Made by a program: the position numbers and the translations under genes | Part shown: positions 24,208 to 33,258 of the stretch, in pieces | How the letters are laid out: each line of letters opens with the position of its first letter | Numbering within the stretch: the first letter of the stretch is position 1 | Notes under the pieces: generated by a model | What the model was told of the DNA's origin: nothing | What the model saw: the letters and a program-made list of their open reading frames with translations, nothing else | The model's database searches: none | Origin: JAJPHW01 sp963771505 | Lineage (GTDB): Bacteria > Acidobacteriota > Terriglobia > Terriglobales > Acidobacteriaceae | DNA: 64,000 nt | NCBI GenBank assembly: GCA_963771505.1 | Contig: CAVYTO010000002.1 | Span: 1,249,850-1,313,849, forward strand | Direction of reading: 5' to 3'

Positions 24208-26208
24208 ATGGAAAAGGCAATCGGAAAGCGAAGTCTGCTCGTCGCGTTCACGCTCTGTTTGGCCATGCTCATTATTTCATCGCTAGCCGCCGCACAGGGT
24301 TCTGCGGGTAAAAGTTCACGCGCGGCGAGAATACTTGATTCGCTGCCTCATGCCAAGACCGTAGACCAGGTTGCCATTTCGCCCGGCGGCGAAAGCGTCG
24401 CCTATATCATCGACGGGGCGCTCATGATCGCGTCGGTTTCCGGTGGCCAAACTAAAAACATCGGCTTAAAGAGCAAGCTTCCTGCACGCGAACTATCCTG
24501 GTCCACCGACGGAAAACAGATCGCCTTTATCGCCGACTTGCCCGGCAGTGTTCCCGCCGCCCAGATTTGGACCGTCGCCGTCGACGGCACTCATCTCGCC
24601 AAGCGTGCCGACTTTAAAGGCTACGTGCAAACTCCCCGCTTCTCGCCGGACGGTTCGAAACTCGCCGTCTTATTCATTGAGAACATGCCTCGCGCTGCTG
24701 GCCCGTTGCAACCCATGACACCGCTCTCAGGCGAAATCACTAAAGCTACTTTCGAAGAGCGCCTGACCGTGGTCGACCTCGCTGCGGATCGGTGGAAGCA
24801 AATTAGCCCTCCGGACATATACGTTTACGAATATGACTGGATGCCCGACGGCAACGGATGGGCGGCAATCGCGGCACACGGCAATGGTGACGCAAACTGG
24901 TGGATTGCGCGTTTGTACTCGGTCTCCGCGAATAGTGGCGAGATGCGTGAACTCTACATGCCAAAGCTGCAAATCGCCGGGGTTCGAGTCTCGCCGGATG
25001 GCAAGTCCGTTGCTTTCATTGAAGGCCTTATGAGCGATGCCGGCCTGACAGGCGGCGACATTTATTTCGTGCCAGCGACAGGCGGCGAAGCGCGAAATCT
25101 TACCCCAAACATCAAGTCATCTCCGTCGGCTGTCGCTTGGTCCGGTTCCAACAAAATCACGTTCACCCAGGACATCGACGGGAATTCAAGTTTCGGTTCA
25201 GTGGCTATCGATGGCTCCTCGCCGGAAACGCTCTGGACCGGCGAAGAGATGACCGCAACCGCCACAGACGCCTGGGTTCCCGGCGCGTCATTCGCCACCG
25301 ATCCCATGACCACAGCCATCGTCCGTCAGTCTGCCGCCACGCCGCCTGAAATTTGGGCGGGTTCGATCGGCAAGTGGAAACAAATTACGCACATCAACAC
25401 GAGCTTGAAACCGGCCTGGGGCGAAATCAAGAATGTCCACTGGATGAATGGCGACTCTCGCGTTCAAGGCTGGCTGATGTTTCCTAAGAACTACGACGCC
25501 GGCAAGAAGTATCCGCTGGTCGTAAATGTCCATGGCGGGCCGTCCTGGGCGTGCACTTCCGTCTGGGGCCAGGACATGATGGATCCTCTGACATCGCAAT
25601 CCGCGATGGGATGGTTTGCCCTATGTCCCAACCCACGCGGCAGCTACGGACAAGGCGAGAAATTCACGCAAGGCAATGTTAAAGATTTCGGCGGCGGCGA
25701 TTTCGCCGACATCATGGCCGGAGTCGACTCGCTCATCAAGCAGTATCCCGTCGATGAAAAGCGTCTCGGTATCCGCGGCCACAGCTATGGCGGATACATG
25801 ACCATGTGGGCCGAAACCCAGACTAATCGGTTCGCAGCCGCTGTTCCCGGCGCAGGCCTTTCTGACTGGCTGAGCTATTACGGAGTAAATGACATCGACG
25901 AATGGATGCCGCCATTCTTCGGCGCGTCCATCTACGATGACCCTGCGGTCTACGCGAAAAGCGATCCCATTCGCTTCGTCAAAAATGTGAAAACGCCAAC
26001 CTTAATTCTTGTGGGCGACAGCGATGGCGAATGTCCCACTGACCAATCCATCGAATGGTGGCACGCGTTAGACGCAATGAACGTTCCCGTGAAATTTGTC
26101 GTCTATCCACACGAAGGGCACCTATTCGTGAAACCCGAAGACGCACGCGACTATGTTCTGCGCGGTTTGGAATGGTTTGACGAGTGGTTTAGAAAGGCCG
26201 AAAAATAA
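24208..26208 (+). CDS. S9 family serine peptidase (DPP/oligopeptidase type), exported
   Basis: A 666-residue peptidase of the prolyl-oligopeptidase family. Residues 1-31 are a signal peptide (LLVAFTLCLAMLIISSLAAAQ). The N-terminal half is a WD40-like propeller (blades such as SPGGESVAYII, STDGKQIAFIADL, SPDGSKLAVL). The C-terminal alpha/beta-hydrolase domain has the full triad: S526 in GHSYGGY, D606 in GDSDGECP and H638 in HEGHLF. It would trim peptides in the periplasm or outside. It diverges from the small carboxypeptidase-regulatory-like gene 49 bp away. Confidence 0.93.
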   Translation: MEKAIGKRSLLVAFTLCLAMLIISSLAAAQGSAGKSSRAARILDSLPHAKTVDQVAISPGGESVAYIIDGALMIASVSGGQTKNIGLKSKLPARELSWSTDGKQIAFIADLPGSVPAAQIWTVAVDGTHLAKRADFKGYVQTPRFSPDGSKLAVLFIENMPRAAGPLQPMTPLSGEITKATFEERLTVVDLAADRWKQISPPDIYVYEYDWMPDGNGWAAIAAHGNGDANWWIARLYSVSANSGEMRELYMPKLQIAGVRVSPDGKSVAFIEGLMSDAGLTGGDIYFVPATGGEARNLTPNIKSSPSAVAWSGSNKITFTQDIDGNSSFGSVAIDGSSPETLWTGEEMTATATDAWVPGASFATDPMTTAIVRQSAATPPEIWAGSIGKWKQITHINTSLKPAWGEIKNVHWMNGDSRVQGWLMFPKNYDAGKKYPLVVNVHGGPSWACTSVWGQDMMDPLTSQSAMGWFALCPNPRGSYGQGEKFTQGNVKDFGGGDFADIMAGVDSLIKQYPVDEKRLGIRGHSYGGYMTMWAETQTNRFAAAVPGAGLSDWLSYYGVNDIDEWMPPFFGASIYDDPAVYAKSDPIRFVKNVKTPTLILVGDSDGECPTDQSIEWWHALDAMNVPVKFVVYPHEGHLFVKPEDARDYVLRGLEWFDEWFRKAEK

Positions 26209-26237
26209 AGTCTATGCCGGATCGCCAACAGATTTAA

Positions 26238-27554
26238 TCAAGCCGACGCCGCCGGCAACTCGGATTCATTGTCCGGGACGAGCGGAAGGACAAAAGCGAC
26301 TCGCGTTCCCGCGCTGTCGGATTCCACGTCCATCCATCCGCCCACCTGTTGTGCGCGTTCCCGCATCCCTTGCATGCCCACGCCGGAACCTTGATATTGA
26401 ATGCCACTCAACCGTTCCGGAGAAATGCCGCGTCCTTCGTCCGTAATCTTGACCCACACCTGCGCGTCACTTGCGCCCAGGTTGATGGTCGCGGATTTGC
26501 TCCCCGAATGGCGATGCACGTTGGTGAGGCACTCCTGGATCACGCGGAAAAGAATCAGCTCGTGATTCCTGGCAACGCGCGGAAAGTTCTCGGCACCCTC
26601 CAGGGTAATTTTCAACCCTGCCCGCTCTTCGATACCTTGCAGATAAATCTTCAATGCGGCCACCAGCCCAGCTTCGTCTAACAACGGCGGATGCAGCAGG
26701 TACGAGACCGTCCGGATCTCACGATTGAGGTCTCGCACCATTTCGCGTGCTTCGCTCGCGGATTTGCGCATCGCTTCCGTGCTCATGTTGTCGCCCATGA
26801 CGATGGTATCCAGGATCATCGCCAGCGCAGCCAGTAACTGCCCGGCGCTGTCGTGAAGATCTCGAGCCAGCCTGCGTCGCTCCTGGTCCTGGGTTTCCAT
26901 CAAACGCCGGGTCAGCGCCTGTAGCAGTGCGGCCTGCGCGGTAACTTCCTGGTTCCGGCGATCGAGTTCTCGCGTTCGGTCCCGCACTGTCGACTCCAAG
27001 GTTTCCGAAAGGCTCTGATACCGGGCGTTGGTGGCCTCTAAGAGCGTGAACGCGTGAGTCAGGTCGGCTGTCGTCATGTGGCGTTCCAGTTCCCGGATCA
27101 CCTGGTTTCTAAGAATTTGCAACGCGCTCAATTGTTCGTCCGTCAGTTGCCGTGGGACCCGGTCAATTACGCATAGAGTGCCCAACGCAAAACCGTCGCG
27201 GGTCACCAGCGGCGCTCCCGCATAGAACCGGATATTGGGCTCGCCTGTGACCAACGGATTATTAGAAAAACGTTCGTCCTTCGAGGCATCGGCCACAACA
27301 GTGATTTGGTTAGCATCACGAATCGAGTGAGCGCAAAATGCGATCTCGCGAGGCGTCTCCGGCGCTTCCAACCCAACCCTCGACTTGAACCACTGGCGGT
27401 TTTCGTCCACCAGGCTCACCAGCGAAATCGGAGTACCACAGATGAAAGCAGCAAGCTTGGTCAGGTCGTCGAATGATTTTTCAGACGGCGTGTCCAAGAC
27501 CGCGAGATTTCGAAGTGCCTCGAGCCGCAAATTTTCTTCATTTGATAACGTCAA
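26238..27554 (-). CDS. GAF-domain sensor histidine kinase (NarX/HisKA_3 type)
   Basis: A 438-residue soluble sensor kinase. An N-terminal GAF domain spans about 25-160 (FICGTPISLVSLVDENRQWFKS, IAFCAHSI, YAGAPLVTRDGFALGTLCVID), followed by a coiled coil (SLSETLESTVRDRTRELDRR). The HisKA_3 dimerisation box has H234 in RRLARDLHDSAGQLLAAL, and the HATPase domain carries ECLTNVHRHSGS, ITDEGRG and GSGVGMQGMRERAQQVGG. Such kinases usually phosphorylate a NarL-type regulator, but none is adjacent. The start is TTG at 27554, preceded by AAGGA at good spacing. It diverges from the hybrid kinase gene. Confidence 0.92.
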   Translation of the reverse strand: MTLSNEENLRLEALRNLAVLDTPSEKSFDDLTKLAAFICGTPISLVSLVDENRQWFKSRVGLEAPETPREIAFCAHSIRDANQITVVADASKDERFSNNPLVTGEPNIRFYAGAPLVTRDGFALGTLCVIDRVPRQLTDEQLSALQILRNQVIRELERHMTTADLTHAFTLLEATNARYQSLSETLESTVRDRTRELDRRNQEVTAQAALLQALTRRLMETQDQERRRLARDLHDSAGQLLAALAMILDTIVMGDNMSTEAMRKSASEAREMVRDLNREIRTVSYLLHPPLLDEAGLVAALKIYLQGIEERAGLKITLEGAENFPRVARNHELILFRVIQECLTNVHRHSGSKSATINLGASDAQVWVKITDEGRGISPERLSGIQYQGSGVGMQGMRERAQQVGGWMDVESDSAGTRVAFVLPLVPDNESELPAASA

Positions 27555-27863
27555 ACTAATTCCTTGCCTGATAAGTCGTCATTGGTTATGAACAGCTTGT
27601 ACCGGTCGAGTACGTGCCTTGTTGTCCTCGATATTGTAGCTGAGGTCGGTTTGACGCCAGCCAGCCGCGATTCACGAGCCCGCTTCCAGGCGGTAGTTCG
27701 ATGCCTTGGGAAGTTTCAGATTGGAAATACTTCCAAAGTGGGGCGACGGTCGTTTTCTGGATTCAAACTTCGTTACCGGATATCAACTCCCGACTGGTCT
27801 GGCCGAAAGGAAACTTAGCCAGATCATTGCACCTACTCATATTTCTGTTTGGACGTGGTTTAA
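27555..27863. other. Gap between divergent kinase genes
   Basis: This 309-bp stretch separates the two divergent histidine kinases. Apart from the ribosome-binding site of the minus-strand kinase I see no coding frame, terminator or clear operator in it. It probably carries both promoters. Confidence 0.4.
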
Positions 27864-30623
27864 ATGCCGGGTTCACTGCTGACGCTTCAGCACAATTACA
27901 ACTTTAGCTTTGTGGCGTTGTCGATCGTTATCGCCATCTGCGCATCCTACGCTGCGCTCGATCTTGCCGGACGCACCGCCGCGTCGAGAGGCTGGACCCA
28001 CCTTACCTGGTTAATCGGCGGCTCGCTCTCGATGGGGCTGGGCATCTGGTCCATGCATTACGTCGGGATGCTCGCGCTCGAGCTGCCCGTCCCGGTGCTA
28101 TACGACCTGCCAACCGTCTTGCTCTCGCTGTTGTCGGCAGTTCTGTCGTCCGGCCTGGCGCTTCAAGTTGTGAGTGGAAAACGCCTGGATGTGCTTCCTC
28201 TTTGCCTTGCAAGCTTTCTCATGGGGGCAGGAATCTCGGCCATGCACTACATCGGAATGGCTGCTATGCGCATGCCCGCCGCTTGTAGTTATTCCGCTTT
28301 AATCGTGGCAATCTCAGTAGCCATCGCGATTGCGGTTTCGTTTGTCGCGATGAAGTTAGCTTTCCACTATCGTGGGGTCGCCGGATTCGACCGCGGCAAG
28401 ATCGCAAGCGCTGGCATCATGGGAGTCGCCATCTCTGGAATGCACTACTCGGGCATGGCGGCCGTATCTTTCACTTCCGCCGAGCAACACGGCTCCAGTA
28501 GTAATGCCATCCAGGTCTCTTCGTTGGGAGCCGTCGCTATCGGCGTGGTTGTATTGGTCGTGCTCAGTGTGGTCGCGATCGCCGCTCTGCTTGATCGCAG
28601 AATTTCGGAGCAGGCAATTCAACTTTCCGCCAGCGAAGCGCGCTACCGCTTGCTTTTCGAGCGGTCGCCAGCGGCCATCGGACGCAGTTCGCTCGACGGT
28701 CAGGTTCTCGAATGTAATCAGGCGTGCGCACACATCATGGGGTACGATTCGCCCGCGGAGTTGCAAGCCGCTGGCAAAGTCGTGTTTCTAGAACCCAGCC
28801 GGGATGCATTCATCCATCACTTGAAAGCCCGAGGTCAGGTCACCAACTTCGAAGTCTGCATTCGCGGCAAGGATCACCGGAAAGTCTGGATCTTAGAAAA
28901 TGCCAGCCTGGTCGAGGACCCGTCCACCCAAACTCAGGTCGTGGAAGCGACCTTTCTGGACATTTCCGACCGAAAGGTAATCGAAGCCGAACTGCAACAC
29001 GCTAAAGATGTAGCAGAAGGAGCCAGTTCCGCAAAGAGCGATTTCCTCGCCACCATGAGCCATGAAATTCGCACACCTATGAATGGCGTCTTGGGCATGG
29101 CCGACCTTTTATCGGAAACGGACCTTAATCCCGAGCAGCGTGAATATACCGCAACCCTCCGGAATTCGGCAGAAGCGTTGCTCACCATCATCAATGACAT
29201 TCTCGACTTCTCCAAAATTGAAGCCGGGAAAATGACGATTGAGCCGATTGAATTCAACCTCGCAGGCGCGATCGATGAAATAGCCTCGCTCCTGAGAACG
29301 CGGGTCGCGGAAAAAGGGCTTGACCTAATCGTTCGATATTCCCCGTCACTGCCACGCTATTTTGTGGCCGACCCCGGTCGAATTCGCCAGATCGTTCTCA
29401 ATCTCTTGGGTAACGCCATCAAGTTTACCGCCCGGGGCCATGTCTACTTGTCGGTAGAAGAGGCAGGACAATCCGACGGCGCGTCGCATCGGCTGCTATT
29501 TTCGGTGGCCGACACGGGAATCGGTATACCCGAAGACAAACTCGAATCAGTGTTCGAGAAATTCACGCAGGCCGAAGCATCAACCACGCGCCGCTTCGGA
29601 GGGACCGGGCTCGGGTTGTCGATCTGCGCCAAGCTTGTCGCTCTGATGAACGGAAAAATGGGAGTCAAGAGCCAAGTCGGCGATGGTTCGACATTTTGGT
29701 TTGAGTTGTCGCTGACTGCTGTCGCAGACCCTCAACCAAAACCCCTCAATGTTGACCTGTCCGCGGTACGCGTCCTGTGTGTTGACGACAACCGCACAAA
29801 CCGCTTTGTTCTCATGGAGCAACTGCGTCATTGGGCATTGCGTAGCCGCGATTGCAGCTCAGGCGCTGAAGCTCTGCAACAATTGCGTACCGCCATCGCC
29901 GAAGGAGACCCGTTCCACTTTGCGATCGTTGACCATGAGATGGCAGAGATGGACGGAGAAACATTGGGCCGGACGATACTTGAAGACCCAGGATTAAAAG
30001 CAACCCGACTAATTATGCTTTCATCTCGCGGATTGCCAGCGGACGGACAAAAAATGCTCAAAGCAGGCTTTAAGGCCTATCTAACGAAGCCTGCTCGGCC
30101 TGCCGCCATTCTCGATGCAATCAAAGCTGCATGGATTCCGAAGGCGGCCGACACTGCTCCCCACCTGGCGCCCTCGTCTTTCTTTCTGGTCGAAGCAGGT
30201 CCCGCGCCTGTCATCCTCGTGGTCGAAGACAATGGCGTTAACCAACGCGTCGCCACTCGTAACCTCGAACGCCTTGGCTGCAAAGTGGACATCGCCGACG
30301 ACGGAGCTCGCGCCATCGAAATGGTCCATGCAAAAAAATACGATCTCATCTTCATGGACTGCCAGATGCCCGTCATGGACGGCTTCAGCGCTACCTCTGA
30401 AATTCGCAGCCATGAGCGAGACGACACCCACGTGATCATCGTCGCCATGACTGCCAATGCAATGCAGGGAGATCGCGAGCGCTGCATCGCTGCCGGCATG
30501 GACGATTACATTTCCAAGCCCATCAACCGCACCGAGCTCAACCGCGTCCTCAAAGCGCACCTTCCCGCATGGATTTCCCCCGAAGAAAAATCCACCGCGA
30601 AAGCCGCCGGAAATCAGGACTAG
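27864..30623 (+). CDS. MHYT-PAS hybrid histidine kinase with two receivers
   Basis: A 919-residue inner-membrane hybrid kinase. The first 245 residues are seven membrane helices of the MHYT sensor, with motif copies MHYVG (64), MHYIG (127) and MHYSG (193); MHYT domains are proposed to sense O2, CO or NO through copper. A PAS domain follows (about 255-375), then HisKA with H400 (FLATMSHEIRTPMNGVLG), HATPase (NLLGNAIKF, DTGIGIPEDKL, GGTGLGLSI) and two receivers with phospho-acceptors D690 (FAIVDHEM) and D832 (IFMDCQMPVMDG). There is no Hpt or output domain, so a separate phosphotransfer protein must exist elsewhere. Confidence 0.93.
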   Translation: MPGSLLTLQHNYNFSFVALSIVIAICASYAALDLAGRTAASRGWTHLTWLIGGSLSMGLGIWSMHYVGMLALELPVPVLYDLPTVLLSLLSAVLSSGLALQVVSGKRLDVLPLCLASFLMGAGISAMHYIGMAAMRMPAACSYSALIVAISVAIAIAVSFVAMKLAFHYRGVAGFDRGKIASAGIMGVAISGMHYSGMAAVSFTSAEQHGSSSNAIQVSSLGAVAIGVVVLVVLSVVAIAALLDRRISEQAIQLSASEARYRLLFERSPAAIGRSSLDGQVLECNQACAHIMGYDSPAELQAAGKVVFLEPSRDAFIHHLKARGQVTNFEVCIRGKDHRKVWILENASLVEDPSTQTQVVEATFLDISDRKVIEAELQHAKDVAEGASSAKSDFLATMSHEIRTPMNGVLGMADLLSETDLNPEQREYTATLRNSAEALLTIINDILDFSKIEAGKMTIEPIEFNLAGAIDEIASLLRTRVAEKGLDLIVRYSPSLPRYFVADPGRIRQIVLNLLGNAIKFTARGHVYLSVEEAGQSDGASHRLLFSVADTGIGIPEDKLESVFEKFTQAEASTTRRFGGTGLGLSICAKLVALMNGKMGVKSQVGDGSTFWFELSLTAVADPQPKPLNVDLSAVRVLCVDDNRTNRFVLMEQLRHWALRSRDCSSGAEALQQLRTAIAEGDPFHFAIVDHEMAEMDGETLGRTILEDPGLKATRLIMLSSRGLPADGQKMLKAGFKAYLTKPARPAAILDAIKAAWIPKAADTAPHLAPSSFFLVEAGPAPVILVVEDNGVNQRVATRNLERLGCKVDIADDGARAIEMVHAKKYDLIFMDCQMPVMDGFSATSEIRSHERDDTHVIIVAMTANAMQGDRERCIAAGMDDYISKPINRTELNRVLKAHLPAWISPEEKSTAKAAGNQD

Positions 30624-30780
30624 GGCCTAGCCGTTTCCGTCACGGCAAATTTGCTCAACAGAAACGGACGCGAAGTCAGTGGCTTCCTCACGGTTCCAGC
30701 GATCGGGTAAGAACTGCGCAATAAATTTAAATGAAAATAAGTCACTTGTAATGTTAACGATAGGTTAATCGTTCACCTAC

Positions 30781-30809
30781 TTGACACAATCCCGCTCACA
30801 TTTGATAAA
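30781..30809 (+). promoter_or_regulatory. Sigma70-type promoter of groESL
   Basis: A perfect -35 TTGACA (30781-30786), a 17-bp spacer and GATAAA as -10 (30804-30809). It is immediately followed by the CIRCE element, so HrcA bound there would cover the transcription start. Confidence 0.75.
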
Positions 30810-30812
30810 CTG

Positions 30813-30839
30813 TTAGCACTCGACAACATACATTGCTAA
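30813..30839 (+). promoter_or_regulatory. CIRCE operator for HrcA
   Basis: Left arm TTAGCACTC (30813-30821) is a perfect CIRCE half; the 9-bp spacer is exact; the right arm CATTGCTAA (30831-30839) matches GAGTGCTAA at 7 of 9 positions. It sits 3 nt past the -10 box and 72 bp before groES. This ties groESL to the hrcA gene at 423-1463. Confidence 0.88.
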
Positions 30840-30911
30840 CAAGCATTCGCCGAGTCCTTTTTGAAGTCCTCAAAATCGAGTCCAACGGAACACACTTGAA
30901 AGGAGTTACAC

Positions 30912-31259
30912 ATGGCTACTAAATTTACCCCGCTTCACGACCGTATTCTGGTTCGTCGCGTGGAAGAAGCCGGCACCACCCGCGGCGGCATTATCATCCC
31001 CGACAGCGCAAAAGACAAACCGCAGGAAGGCGAAGTCATCTCCGCCGGTAAAGGCAAGTCCAACGAAGAAGGCAAGGTCCATCCTCTCGAAGTAAAAGAA
31101 GGCGACCGCATTCTGTTCGGTAAATACTCCGGGACGGAAATCAAGCTGGACGGCGAAGACTTCATCATCATGCGTGAAGAAGAAGTTCTCGGCATCATCA
31201 GCGGAGCCACCTCCGGCGCAGCAGCCGGCAAGAAGGAATTTTCCGGATCCAAGCGCTAA
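30912..31259 (+). CDS. groES: Co-chaperonin GroES
   Basis: The lid of the GroEL folding chamber. The core matches GroES throughout: FTPLHDRILVRRVEEA, the mobile loop TTRGGIIIPDSAKDKPQEGEV, and the roof and C-terminal strands GDRILFGKYSGTEIKLDGEDFIIMREEEVLGII. At 115 residues it is longer than the usual 95-100 because of an 18-residue Ser/Ala/Gly/Lys tail (SGATSGAAAGKKEFSGSKR). AAAGGAG lies 8 nt before the ATG, in contrast to the leaderless genes here. Controlled by the promoter and CIRCE just upstream; groEL follows after 77 bp. Confidence 0.97.
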   Translation: MATKFTPLHDRILVRRVEEAGTTRGGIIIPDSAKDKPQEGEVISAGKGKSNEEGKVHPLEVKEGDRILFGKYSGTEIKLDGEDFIIMREEEVLGIISGATSGAAAGKKEFSGSKR

Positions 31260-31336
31260 AGCTTGAGTCTCGTTCGCGAGGCTTCTGATCTTCAAGCAGT
31301 TTAAGAATTTTCATATCTCTAAGGAGAACAATCATT

Positions 31337-33004
31337 ATGGCAAAACAAATTGTGCACGGAGAAGAGTCGCGGCAGGCCATCCTGCGCGGCGTCAACCTTC
31401 TGGCCGACGCTGTAAAGGTCACCCTCGGCCCCAAAGGCCGCAACGTTGTCATCGAGAAGAAATTCGGTTCCCCGACCATCACTAAGGACGGCGTGACCGT
31501 GGCAAAAGAAATCGAGCTGAAAGATGCGCTCGAGAACATGGGCGCGCAAATGGTGCGTGAAGTCGCTTCCAAGACTTCTGACGTAGCCGGCGACGGCACC
31601 ACCACCGCAACCGTTCTTGCCCAGGCAATCTATCGCGAAGGCGTGAAGACCGTAGCTGCCGGGGCCAATCCGATGGCGATGAAGCGTGGCATTGAAAAAG
31701 CCATTGCCGTCATTTGCGGCGAGATCGACAAGAAAACCGGCGAGCGCGGACGCGGCGAACTCGATAAGCTTTCCAAGCCCGTGCAAGGCGACCACATCGC
31801 GCAGGTCGGGACCATTTCGGCCAACAACGACGAGACCATCGGCAAGATTATTGCCGAAGCCATGAAGAAGGTCGGTAAGGACGGCGTCATCACCGTTGAA
31901 GAGTCGAAGACGCTCGAGACCCAGTTGGAAGTCGTGGAAGGAATGCAGTTCGACCGCGGCTACCTCTCACCTTATTTCGTCACCGATCCAGAGCGCATGG
32001 AAGTGGCCTTGGAAAACGCCTACATCCTGATCCACGAAAAGAAAATCAGCTCCATGAAGGATCTGATTCCATTGCTCGAAAGCATCGCCAAGAGCGGCAA
32101 GCCGCTTTTGATCATTGCTGAGGACGTGGACGGCGAAGCGCTCGCGACCCTGGTCGTCAACAAGCTGCGTGGCACGCTGCAAGTCGCGGCCGTTAAGGCC
32201 CCGGGCTTCGGCGATCGCCGCAAAGCCATGCTCGACGACATCGCCAAACTGACTGGCGGAACTTCGATCACCGAAGACCTCGGCTTCAAGCTCGAGAAGG
32301 TCGAAATCAGCCATCTCGGACAAGCCAAGAAAATCACCATCGACAAGGACAACACCACGATCATCGAGGGCAAAGGCAAGCCCAACGAGATCAAAGGCCG
32401 TGTCGAAGAGATTCGTGGCCAGATCGACAAGACCACCAGCGACTACGATCGCGAGAAGTTGCAGGAGCGGTTGGCGAAGCTGGTCGGAGGCGTGGCCGTC
32501 ATTAAAGTCGGCGCCGCCACAGAAACTGAAATGAAAGAGAAGAAAGCCCGCGTGGAAGATGCCATGCATGCAACCCGCGCGGCTGTGGAAGAAGGCATTG
32601 TCCCGGGAGGCGGCGTGGCCCTTGCACGCAGCGCGGCAGCCCTCGACAAACTGAAGCTGGAAGGCGACGAGCAGATCGGTGTCAACATCGTGAAGCGCGC
32701 CATCCAGGAGCCGTTGCGCATGATCGCCGAGAATGCCGGCGAAGAAGGCGCAATCGTTCTGGGCAAAGTGCTGGATGCGAAAGACATCAACTTTGGCTAC
32801 AACGCGTTCAGCGGCGAGTACGAAGACCTGGTCAAGGCGGGCGTGCTCGACCCGACCAAAGTCGTTCGCACTGCCCTTCAGAACGCCGGATCCATCGCTT
32901 CCCTGATGCTCACCACTGAAGCTCTGGTGGCGGAAATCCCTGAAGAGAAAAAGGGAGCCCCGATGGGCGGCGGACACGGCGGCGGCATGGAAGGCATGTA
33001 CTAA
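31337..33004 (+). CDS. groEL: Chaperonin GroEL
   Basis: A 555-residue Hsp60 ATPase chaperonin. The ATP site GDGTTTATVLAQAI, the Gly-rich TLGPKGRNVVIEKKFGSP, the apical segment (SPYFVTDPERMEVALENAYILI) and VVAGGVA-type segments (IVPGGGVALARS) are all present. It ends in a GGM-rich tail (GGGHGGGMEGMY), the normal flexible tail that projects into the cavity. AAGGAG precedes the ATG. It is co-transcribed with groES under CIRCE/HrcA control and ended by a strong terminator at 33038-33064. Some Acidobacteria carry extra groEL copies; only one is seen here. Confidence 0.97.
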   Translation: MAKQIVHGEESRQAILRGVNLLADAVKVTLGPKGRNVVIEKKFGSPTITKDGVTVAKEIELKDALENMGAQMVREVASKTSDVAGDGTTTATVLAQAIYREGVKTVAAGANPMAMKRGIEKAIAVICGEIDKKTGERGRGELDKLSKPVQGDHIAQVGTISANNDETIGKIIAEAMKKVGKDGVITVEESKTLETQLEVVEGMQFDRGYLSPYFVTDPERMEVALENAYILIHEKKISSMKDLIPLLESIAKSGKPLLIIAEDVDGEALATLVVNKLRGTLQVAAVKAPGFGDRRKAMLDDIAKLTGGTSITEDLGFKLEKVEISHLGQAKKITIDKDNTTIIEGKGKPNEIKGRVEEIRGQIDKTTSDYDREKLQERLAKLVGGVAVIKVGAATETEMKEKKARVEDAMHATRAAVEEGIVPGGGVALARSAAALDKLKLEGDEQIGVNIVKRAIQEPLRMIAENAGEEGAIVLGKVLDAKDINFGYNAFSGEYEDLVKAGVLDPTKVVRTALQNAGSIASLMLTTEALVAEIPEEKKGAPMGGGHGGGMEGMY

Positions 33005-33037
33005 AAACTGCCGTTAGTAATTAGTCGTTAGCTTGGA

Positions 33038-33064
33038 AGCCCCGCCGAAAGGCGGGGCTTTTTT
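33038..33064 (+). terminator. Rho-independent terminator of groESL
   Basis: AGCCCCGCC (33038-33046), GAAA loop, GGCGGGGCT (33051-33059), then TTTTT. A perfect 9-bp GC-rich stem with a tetraloop 33 bp after the groEL stop. Confidence 0.93.
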
Positions 33065-33086
33065 ATGCCCCGCCAGCCGGCGGTAA

Positions 33087-33181
33087 GTTGATGTGATGCA
33101 GAGGCTCAAAGGCCGGCCGCGGCTATCAGACCCGCATTAAACGCCATCCTGCGCTCCTACCTGGACGCCCATTCGGAATAG
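33087..33181 (+). pseudogene. Relic of a BrnA-type antitoxin C-terminus
   Basis: Three short frame segments joined by two single-base shifts read VDVMQRLK, then AGRGYQTRI, then NAILRSYLDAHSE and a stop (TAG at 33179-33181). The GYQTRINAILRSY core is the C-terminal signature of BrnA-type antitoxins. One extra G near 33111 and one extra A near 33139 break the frame. No BrnT toxin or N-terminal part is found, so it is a dead fragment just behind the groESL terminator. Family assignment is from remembered motifs. Confidence 0.55.
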
Positions 33182-33258
33182 TGCGAGCCGCCGCAGGTTT
33201 GCGTATCAGAGCAAGGAAACGTCCCGTCTGACCAGCATTTTTAGGTACGATGCGGTTC

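Noticed and set aside
31967..32977. 336-codon minus-strand open frame opposite groEL
   Set aside because: Mirror frame of a highly conserved gene; no ribosome-binding site and no recognisable domain.
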